Below, in pieces: positions 58,616-64,000 of a stretch of 64,000 bases of DNA. The notes under the pieces are model-generated. The model was not told the DNA's origin. It made no database searches and saw nothing but the letters and a program-made list of their open reading frames with translations. Numbering within the stretch: the stretch's first letter is position 1; every line of letters starts with the position of its first letter. The stretch comes from Viridilinea sp964592425 (GTDB lineage Bacteria > Chloroflexota > Chloroflexia > Chloroflexales > Chloroflexaceae). A program made the position numbers and the translations under genes. Location of the stretch: the NCBI GenBank assembly GCA_964592425.1, contig CAZQCG010000014.1, forward strand, positions 36,727 to 100,726, in the 5' to 3' direction.

Positions 58616-58706
58616 GCGCTGCTATTCGAGGGGAAAACTCTTTGCACTTTTGGTAGTTGTGAGCCCTGCGCATGCCTTAGCAGCGCGGCGAGATCGCATT
58701 CACGTG

Positions 58707-58735
58707 TTGACCCTTGCTACGACGTGTGCTAGAAT
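58707..58735 (+). promoter_or_regulatory. Promoter of the TPR/TM protein genes
   Basis: TTGACC (58707-58712), 17-bp spacer, extended -10 TGC-TAGAAT (TAGAAT at 58730-58735), 34 bases before the ATG at 58770. Very similar to the promoter of the HTH gene upstream. Confidence 0.65.
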
Positions 58736-58769
58736 AGCACCGGATTCATAGCAGGAGGAAGGATTGGCC

Positions 58770-60206
58770 ATGGCGGAGCCGGAAAGCATCCTACAGCTTG
58801 GCATCGAAGCCGCGCGCGAGGGCAAGAAAGAAGAGGCACGCCAGCTTTTTCGTCTCCTGACTCGCCAGGAGCCGGACAATGCCCAGAGTTGGTTGTGGCT
58901 TGCCGGGGTTGCTGAGAACCGCGAAGAGCGCCAGAGCGCCCTTGAGCGTGTCGTGCAGCTTGATCCGACCAATGAGATGGCCCTGAAGGGTCTGCATGCT
59001 CTTGGTGTCACTGCACGGCCAGCGGCTCCGCCGCCACCGCCACCACCGGCTGCCGAGCCGCCGCCACCACCGGCTGCCGAGCCGCCGCCACCACCGGCTG
59101 CCGAGCCGTCGCCACCACCGGCTGCCGAGCCACCACCACCACCGGCTGCTCGTCCTCCGCTTGAAGAAGAGGCTGATCCTTTCGGTGAGGATGACCCCTT
59201 CGCCGAATTGAACGATCTCTCCGCGGTGCTTGCTGCCGACACCTCTGGGCCAGTGCGCCGTGCCGAGACGGCTCCGGCTACTTCTGCCTCCGGCACTACT
59301 GCCCCTGACAGTGGTACCACACGACAGTCCCTTCCTCCAGTCGAACGTTCCCCGCGTCGCCCACGTATGGCTACGGCCGTCGAAGAAGAGCCACCGCGCC
59401 GCGGGATGAGCCCGCTGCTGGCCTTGCTGCTCTTCCTCGTCGGGCTCGGCCTGGTGGGTCTGTTGATCGCCTTCCTCTTCCCCAATCTCTTTGGTGGCGG
59501 TGAGGTGGCCAACAATGGCGGTGCCGCTCAAACTGCTGCCGCTCAGACCACCGTTGCCGTTACCCCTCCGGTTGAAGGTGTGCCGACGGTCGACCCCAAC
59601 GCGCCGGTTGCGACGGTCGACCCCAACGCGCCGGTTGCGACGGTCGACCCCAACGCGCCAGTGCCGACGGTCGACCCCAACGCGCCAGTGCCGACGGTCG
59701 ACCCCAACGCGCCAGTGCCGACGGCTGTTCCAGCTGAACCGACGGCTCCGCCGCCTGCCCCAACTGCTGATGTGACCGCTGCCAACCCGGCGATTGTGAG
59801 TGCCAACACCCCGCTCCAGAGCGAAGGCTGGCTCTATGACTTCAATCAGCCCACCTTCGCCGCCTCGGTGATTGGCAACATCGGCTCCTTCGCGCCAGCC
59901 AACGGGCGCTTTGTGGTCGTGCTGGCCTATGCCGTCAATGGCACCGGCACTGATCAGCCCATTCCGCCCAATTTCTTCGTGCTCAAGGATGCCCAGGGTC
60001 GTATCTGGGAGGCCCGCCCCGACATCTCGGACGCCTATGTTGTGCCCGGTGTCAACGCCGATCTTGGTCATGGCCAGCCCTTCCCTGCTGATGGGATCAC
60101 CCGCAGCATGCCGATCGTCTTTGATGTGGCCCCTGATGCGACCAACCTGGTCTTCTTTGCGCGTAGCAATCCCAGCCAGGGCTGGATCATCCTCACGAGT
60201 GTCTGA
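58770..60206 (+). CDS. TPR / proline-rich / single-TM protein with DUF4352-like C-terminal domain (paralogue A)
   Basis: Protein of about 478 aa with a modular plan. TPR-like helices (1-80, 'GIEAAREGKKEEARQLFRLLTRQEPDNAQSWLWLAGVAENREERQSALERVVQLDPTN') face the cytoplasm. A proline-rich tract of an 8-residue unit (PPPPAAEP-like, 5 copies) and an acidic linker precede one TM helix ('LLALLLFLVGLGLVGLLIAFLF', about 215-237). Outside lies a stalk of five VDPNAPVAT-type 9-mers, then a beta domain (about 345-478) of DUF4352/telokin-like appearance with 'NGRFVVVLAYAVNGTGT...FFVLKDAQGRIWEARPDISDAYV...MPIVFDVAPDATNLVF'. It is probably a transmembrane linker or sensor; the function is unknown. Confidence 0.75.
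   Translation: MAEPESILQLGIEAAREGKKEEARQLFRLLTRQEPDNAQSWLWLAGVAENREERQSALERVVQLDPTNEMALKGLHALGVTARPAAPPPPPPPAAEPPPPPAAEPPPPPAAEPSPPPAAEPPPPPAARPPLEEEADPFGEDDPFAELNDLSAVLAADTSGPVRRAETAPATSASGTTAPDSGTTRQSLPPVERSPRRPRMATAVEEEPPRRGMSPLLALLLFLVGLGLVGLLIAFLFPNLFGGGEVANNGGAAQTAAAQTTVAVTPPVEGVPTVDPNAPVATVDPNAPVATVDPNAPVPTVDPNAPVPTVDPNAPVPTAVPAEPTAPPPAPTADVTAANPAIVSANTPLQSEGWLYDFNQPTFAASVIGNIGSFAPANGRFVVVLAYAVNGTGTDQPIPPNFFVLKDAQGRIWEARPDISDAYVVPGVNADLGHGQPFPADGITRSMPIVFDVAPDATNLVFFARSNPSQGWIILTSV
59020..59150 (+). repeat. 24-bp coding repeat (proline-rich tract)
   Basis: Five imperfect copies of a 24-base unit encoding PPPPAAEP in paralogue A, on the cytoplasmic side of its TM helix. Confidence 0.7.
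59581..59721 (+). repeat. 27-bp coding repeat (VDPNAPVAT stalk)
   Basis: Five copies of a 27-base unit encoding VDPNAPV(A/P)T in the extracytoplasmic stalk of paralogue A. Copies 1-2 and 3-5 form two sub-types (CCGGTTGCG versus CCAGTGCCG), showing recent duplication. Confidence 0.75.
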
Positions 60207-60233
60207 TCTGATCACAAGACCAGCGAGCTACCT

Positions 60234-61361
60234 GTGAGCCAGCCTGCACCTGGTACGCTCAACCTCGAACAGTTGCTTCATGTGGGCCTTGCCGCTGCCC
60301 GCGCCGGCAATAGCTCCGCCGCCCGCGCACTCTTCCTGGCACTCAGCCGTGAGTATCCCCAGGAGGTGCGCGTCTGGCGGGCGCTGGCTGATGTGGCTGG
60401 CGATGATGATGAGCGGCGGGTCGCCCTTGAGCATGTGCGTGACCTCGATCCTGCTGATGAGCGGGCTGCACTAGCCCTGCAAGCAGGTGCAGCCGCGCCT
60501 GCGCGCTCCTCTTCACGGCCCGGCTATGCCGTTCCGCCATTGGCAGAGCCGGACGATCAGCCTGTGTCTGAGCAGGCTCCATTCCCCTTGCTCAATCTGA
60601 TCGCCCTGGTAGTCATTTTGCTGTTGCTGGTTGCGGTGGGCCTGATCATCGGGCGCAACCTGCTCCCGACAGCTGGCAGGGCCTCCGCTACCGTCACTCC
60701 GGTGTTGGCAGCCCTGCCGACCGCGCCACTAATGCTGCCGACGGCACCGCCCGCTCTGCCGACCAGCCTGCCGCCACCCACGCTTGTCCCAACCCGTGCA
60801 CCGCTTCTTACGCCAAGCAGTGTACCCACCATGGAGCCAACGCTACTTCCCTCACTCAGCCCTACCCCGCAGCAGAGCGCAGGCGAGACTGCCACAGCTG
60901 AACTTGTGCCCACCGTCTCAACCGAGTTGCCGATGGGCACGATCATCGACAACGATGGTTGGAGTGCCACTCTGCTGCGGCCTGACTATGCCGTTGCCCT
61001 TGAAGGCCCCATCGGCGACCTGTATCCCAACGGACGCTTTGTGCTTGCTGTGGTTGCCGTCAGTAACAACAGCCCCACTCCGCGCACGATTCCCCCTGAG
61101 CTCTTCAGCCTGCTTGATGCTGTCGGGCGTAACTACAGCCCCGTTCCGGGCCTCTCCAGCGCCTACCTTGGCCTCTATGGGCGTGGGCAGCGCGGTGACC
61201 TGGCCCTGGAAGATGTGCTGGAGCCAGCCAGCGGTATGCGCAGTGTGCCGGTCATCTTCGATGTGCCGTTGGATGCTACCGGGCTGCGTCTGACCATGCC
61301 CTCAATGGGTGGGGCTGGCTGGCCGATTAACGCCCCCGCGCCGGCCCCTGTCGGTCCGTAG
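60234..61361 (+). CDS. TPR / single-TM protein with DUF4352-like C-terminal domain (paralogue B)
   Basis: Protein of 375 aa starting with GTG, 27 bases after paralogue A and built to the same plan. TPR helices 1-85 ('HVGLAAARAGNSSAARALFLALSREYPQEVRVWRALADVAGDDDERRVALEHVRDLDPADE') precede a short linker, one TM helix ('LLNLIALVVILLLLVAVGLIIG', about 118-140), and a Thr/Pro/Leu-rich stalk (about 145-230). A beta domain 'PNGRFVLAVVAVSNNSPTPRTIPPELFSLLDAVGRNYSPVPG...RSVPVIFDVPLDATGLRLTM' (about 240-370) ends it. The matching order and similar C-terminal blocks show a tandem duplication. A strong ribosome site is not visible; coupling to paralogue A is likely. Confidence 0.75.
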   Translation: MSQPAPGTLNLEQLLHVGLAAARAGNSSAARALFLALSREYPQEVRVWRALADVAGDDDERRVALEHVRDLDPADERAALALQAGAAAPARSSSRPGYAVPPLAEPDDQPVSEQAPFPLLNLIALVVILLLLVAVGLIIGRNLLPTAGRASATVTPVLAALPTAPLMLPTAPPALPTSLPPPTLVPTRAPLLTPSSVPTMEPTLLPSLSPTPQQSAGETATAELVPTVSTELPMGTIIDNDGWSATLLRPDYAVALEGPIGDLYPNGRFVLAVVAVSNNSPTPRTIPPELFSLLDAVGRNYSPVPGLSSAYLGLYGRGQRGDLALEDVLEPASGMRSVPVIFDVPLDATGLRLTMPSMGGAGWPINAPAPAPVGP

Positions 61362-61480
61362 AGCGCCGTCGGAGCTATCCTGATGGGTTGAACCACCTTG
61401 GGGCGCAGTAGTGGCTACCACTGCTGTGCCCCAAGCTGCGCATCCTTCCGGTCATTTTGCTCGGACGGAGTACTCGCGTA

Positions 61481-61690
61481 CTTCGCGCTGGGGTTGGGGC
61501 TTAGGGGCAATACCTTTCAGATAAGCTCACGCAAAGCCGCAAAGCCGCAAAGCTTCTGCGTCTGATCGGCCTTGATCGATCTGCGCTTGCCCCTATTTGA
61601 AACGTATTGGGCTTAGGGGATGGGGCTTGCCTTGTCTGGACGCCATCCGCAGCGCGCAGGTCGGCTTAACCGCTCTGAGAACCGCTGTAA
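61481..61690. repeat. Dispersed intergenic repeat, copy 2 (interrupted)
   Basis: Matches copy 1 at 48747-48839 on both sides of an inserted 102-base element. Shared landmarks are CTTCGCGCTGGGG, GATGGGG, GTCTGGACGCCATCC and CTGAGAACCgCTGTA. Confidence 0.7.
61508..61609. mobile_element. 102-bp MITE-like element with 10-bp target duplication
   Basis: Terminal arms CAATACCTTTCAGATA (61508-61523) and TATTTGAAACGTATTG (61594-61609) are complementary at 14 of 16 positions. A perfect 10-base direct repeat GGCTTAGGGG flanks it (61498-61507 and 61610-61619). The interior has an 8-base tandem GCAAAGCC (2.9 copies, 61531-61553). It has no coding capacity, so it would need a transposase in trans. Confidence 0.7.
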
Positions 61691-61772
61691 GGCAGCGGTC
61701 TGAAAGAGTGCGTCACTTTGCCTACTGCCTCGACGGTACACACTCAGAAACGTGTATCGTCAGGAGGCTGCT

Positions 61773-64000
61773 GTGCGCAAGCCTGGTTATCTGCTGCTGA
61801 GCATGATCGCGCTCGCCACTATTCTCTTCATACAACGTCCACCTGCCTATGCCCAGACGGAGGTGGTGATCAATGAGTTCATGCCCGCCCCTTCAAGTGG
61901 TGGCGAATGGGCTGAACTGTTCAATCCCGGCCTCGAACCGCTTGATCTGAGTGGCTGGCGCATTGATGATGATCTGCCAGCCAATGCCACGCGCGCCCTG
62001 CTACCCAATGGTTTGATCCTGGCACCGGGTGAGTTCTATGTGATCGAGTGGGCGGCAAGTATGCTCAACAACAGTGGCGATACGATCCAGTTGATTGCGC
62101 CAGGTGAACGGGTTGTTGATGCATACAGCTACAACGTTGCCCGTAGCGATCAAAGCCTGGCGCGCCAGCCTGATGGCACTTCAAGCTGGCTCAGTGGGCC
62201 ACCTAGCCGGGGCGTCTCGAATACCCCTACTCTGCCGACGGAGACGCCGACCGAAACGCCCACCGAGACGCCGACCGAAACGCCCACCGAAACGCCGACC
62301 GAAACGCCCACCGAAACGCCCACCGAAACGCCCACCGAAACGCCCACCGAAACGCCCACCGAGACGCCGACGGAGACGGCCACCCCGGCGCCCACGGCGA
62401 CGGCAACGGCCACCGATACGGCGATGCCCACGGCGACGGTCACTCCTTCGCCCACACGGACGGCGACGGCGACGGCAACGGCCACCGATACGGCGACGCC
62501 AACTGAAACGGCCACTCCTTCGCCCACACGGACGGCAACGGCCACCGAGACGGTCACTCCTTCGCCCACGGTGACAGCGACGGCGACCGAGACGGCCACT
62601 CCTTCGCCCACACGGACGGCAACGGCGACCCATACGGCGATGCCAACTGAAACGGCCACTCCTTCGCCCACGGCGACGGTCACTCCTTCGCCCACGCGGA
62701 CGGCAACAGCGACGCCCACCGAGACGGCGACCCATACGGCTACCGCTACGCCCACGCGCATCGCCACGGCCACGCGGACGGCAACGGCGACGGCAACGGC
62801 CACCGATACGGCGACGCCAACTGAAACGGCCACTCCTTCGCCCACACGGACGGCAACGGCCACCGCCACCGATACGGCGACGCCCACCGAGACGGCCACG
62901 CGCACCGCCACGCGGACGGCAACGGCGACCGATACGGCGACGCCCACCGAGACGGTCACTCCTTCGCCCACACGGACGGCAACGGCGACGCCCACCGAGA
63001 CGGCGACCGCGACCCATACGGCGACGGCGACCGAGACGGCCACTCCTTCGCCCACACGGACGGCGACGGCGACGCCCACCGAGACGGCGACCGCGACCCA
63101 TACGGCGACGGCGACCGAGACGGCCACTCCTTCGCCCACACGGACAGCGACGGCGACCGCCACGGCCACGCGGACGGCGACGGCGACCGATACGGCGACG
63201 GCGACGCCTACTGAAACGGCCACCCCAGCGCCCACGGCGACGGCGACCGAGACGGCCACCCCTTCGCCCACGGCGACGGCGACGGTGCTGCCAGAGGTGG
63301 TGTTGATTAACGAGGTGGCCCCGGCAGCGGATCCTGAATGGATCGAGCTGTTCAACCGGGGGCCGCTTCCCGTCCAGCTGGTTGGTTGGCGGATGGTGCG
63401 TAGTTCGGACACGCTGACGGTGACACGGGCGCTGCCTGATCTGCAGCTGGCCCCTGGCGCATACGCCGTGGTGGAGTTGGCTCGTGGCAGCCTGCCGAAC
63501 GATGGGGCCAGCCTGAGCCTGGTGGATGCGACCGGTACGCTGATGGCGGCTCCGGTCAGTTACCCGGCCATAAGCGGGCAGGCGGTCTATGCGCGTGCCG
63601 GTGATGGGGCAGCGACCTGGACAAGTGCCTATCCACCATCGCCCGGTCAGCCCAACCTCCCCCCGCCACCGACCGCAACGGCCACCCATACGGCGACGCC
63701 CACCGAGACGGCCACTCCTTCGCCCACACGGACGGCGACGGCGACGCCCACCGAGACGGCGACCGCGACCCATACGGCGACGGCGACCGAGACGGCCACT
63801 CCTTCGCCCACACGGACGGCGACGGCGACGCCCACCGAGACGGCGACCGCGACCCATACGGCGACGCCCACCGCGATGGCCACTCCTTCGCCCACGCGGA
63901 CGGCAACAGCGACCCATACGGCCACCCCTTCGCCCACGGCGACGCCGACGGTGCTGCCAGAGGTGGTGTTGATTAACGAGGTGGCCCCGGCAGCGGATCC
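61773..64000 (+). CDS. Secreted lamin-tail-domain (LTD) protein with long Thr/Pro/Ala repeats (3'-truncated by window)
   Basis: The frame is open from the GTG at 61773 (CAGGAGG 5 bases upstream) to the window end. The signal peptide 'YLLLSMIALATILFIQRPPAYAQ' is followed by LTD 1 (about 31-145: 'VVINEFMPAPSSGGEWAELFNPGLEPLDLSGWRIDDD'). A ~360-residue linker of TETP, TATA and TPSPTRT units comes next, then LTD 2 (about 507-615: 'EVVLINEVAPAADPEWIELFNRGPLPVQLVGWRMV'), another repeat linker, and the start of LTD 3, identical to LTD 2 as far as seen. LTD domains occur in exported bacterial proteins; the linkers resemble glycosylated stalks. It is probably a very large surface or sheath protein. 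Confidence 0.85.
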   Translation, partial: MRKPGYLLLSMIALATILFIQRPPAYAQTEVVINEFMPAPSSGGEWAELFNPGLEPLDLSGWRIDDDLPANATRALLPNGLILAPGEFYVIEWAASMLNNSGDTIQLIAPGERVVDAYSYNVARSDQSLARQPDGTSSWLSGPPSRGVSNTPTLPTETPTETPTETPTETPTETPTETPTETPTETPTETPTETPTETPTETATPAPTATATATDTAMPTATVTPSPTRTATATATATDTATPTETATPSPTRTATATETVTPSPTVTATATETATPSPTRTATATHTAMPTETATPSPTATVTPSPTRTATATPTETATHTATATPTRIATATRTATATATATDTATPTETATPSPTRTATATATDTATPTETATRTATRTATATDTATPTETVTPSPTRTATATPTETATATHTATATETATPSPTRTATATPTETATATHTATATETATPSPTRTATATATATRTATATDTATATPTETATPAPTATATETATPSPTATATVLPEVVLINEVAPAADPEWIELFNRGPLPVQLVGWRMVRSSDTLTVTRALPDLQLAPGAYAVVELARGSLPNDGASLSLVDATGTLMAAPVSYPAISGQAVYARAGDGAATWTSAYPPSPGQPNLPPPPTATATHTATPTETATPSPTRTATATPTETATATHTATATETATPSPTRTATATPTETATATHTATPTAMATPSPTRTATATHTATPSPTATPTVLPEVVLINEVAPAAD
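62233..63285 (+). repeat. Thr/Pro/Ala-encoding microrepeat tract
   Basis: About 1.05 kb of in-frame 6- and 12-base units (ACGCCCACCGAA and ACGGC(A/G) families) encoding TPTE, TATA and TPSPTRT. The antisense frames stay open only because of this base pattern. Confidence 0.9.

Larger units (their letters stand above)
61362..61772. other. Spacer before the lamin-tail-domain gene
   Basis: 411 bases. It contains the second copy of the dispersed repeat (61481-61690) interrupted by a 102-base inverted-repeat element (61508-61609), and the ribosome site CAGGAGG of the next gene. No gene of its own. Confidence 0.7.

Noticed and set aside
58791..60215. 474-codon minus-strand frame opposite TPR paralogue A
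   Set aside because: Arg/Trp/Gly-rich with no domain; the plus frame has TPR, TM and a promoter.
62233..63285. Possible CRISPR array
   Set aside because: The repeats are 6-12 bases, in frame, with no unique spacers of constant length.
62150..63917. Long minus-strand frames (up to 578 codons, Arg/Gly or Val/Ala-rich) opposite the LTD protein
   Set aside because: They are produced by the base periodicity of the Thr/Pro/Ala repeat tract. The plus frame has a signal peptide, a ribosome site and LTD domains.
1..64000. tRNA and rRNA genes
   Set aside because: No cloverleaf with a GTTCGA-type T-loop or rRNA-like block was noticed in the spacers. This was by eye only; a covariance search would be decisive.

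Overview
This window reads as chromosomal DNA of a filamentous anoxygenic phototroph of the Chloroflexota (Chloroflexales, the Chloroflexus / Chloroploca / Viridilinea side). The main marker is a full-length bifunctional malonyl-CoA reductase of 1221 aa (53481-57146), the signature enzyme of the 3-hydroxypropionate bi-cycle. GC-rich coding DNA, a menaquinone operon, a SUF operon led by SufR, and an intein in SufB fit this placement. The genus is not proven. No rRNA, tRNA, CRISPR array or prophage was seen.

Layout. 1-3.0 kb: 3' end of a PBP-like regulator or sensor gene, then a tungstate-type ABC importer whose ATPase gene converges on tupA-tupB. 3.0-7.1 kb: orphan 2-oxoacid dehydrogenase E1 beta, a membrane protein, then idi2-recF behind a strong promoter. 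7.2-9.5 kb: coxG-coxS-coxM without coxL. 9.5-16.5 kb: K+/H+ antiporter, Dps, hemolysin III-like protein, a two-component system, a secreted esterase and dodecin. 16.5-23.4 kb: ilvD, an unknown gene, the agmatine-to-putrescine pair aguB-aguA, and amt. 23.6-31.3 kb (minus strand): one long co-directional run, menF-menD-menH-menB, then a PqqD-like protein with an unusual tail, a nucleotidyltransferase and an MFS transporter. 31.4-38.4 kb: a Cys-loop-type ligand-gated channel with extra N-terminal domains, a YIP1-like/hydrolase pair, a bactofilin-like membrane protein, a LysE exporter and a single-ring Clp ATPase. 38.5-40.3 kb: hybrid histidine kinase. 40.4-48.7 kb: sufR-sufC-sufD-sufS-sufU-sufB(intein)-Rieske-rhodanese. 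48.8-51.6 kb: orphan ABC permease, an alpha/beta hydrolase lacking its serine, and ParA. 52.1-57.1 kb: iron-type alcohol dehydrogenase and mcr. 57.2-64 kb: methyltransferase, HTH regulator, two paralogous TPR/TM/DUF4352-like proteins, and the start of a very repetitive lamin-tail-domain surface protein that runs off the window.

The genes are mostly housekeeping and metabolism: autotrophic carbon fixation (mcr), quinones for photosynthetic electron transport (men), Fe-S assembly with its own repressor (suf), nitrogen and polyamine supply (amt, agu), and isoprenoid supply (idi2). Promoters repeatedly show TTGAC(A/C/G), a 16-17 bp spacer and often an extended TGn -10. Intergenic DNA is rich in perfect inverted repeats, several placed between convergent genes as bidirectional terminators. 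One 102-bp element has terminal inverted repeats and a perfect 10-bp target duplication.

The strongest candidates for undescribed biology are: (1) the PqqD-like/nucleotidyltransferase/MFS trio in the men operon, where the PqqD-like protein carries a leader-peptide-like tail; (2) the ligand-gated channel with beta-rich N-terminal domains; (3) the hydrolase with a Ser-to-Gly nucleophile and a duplicated arginine motif, overlapping parA; (4) the TPR/TM paralogue pair.
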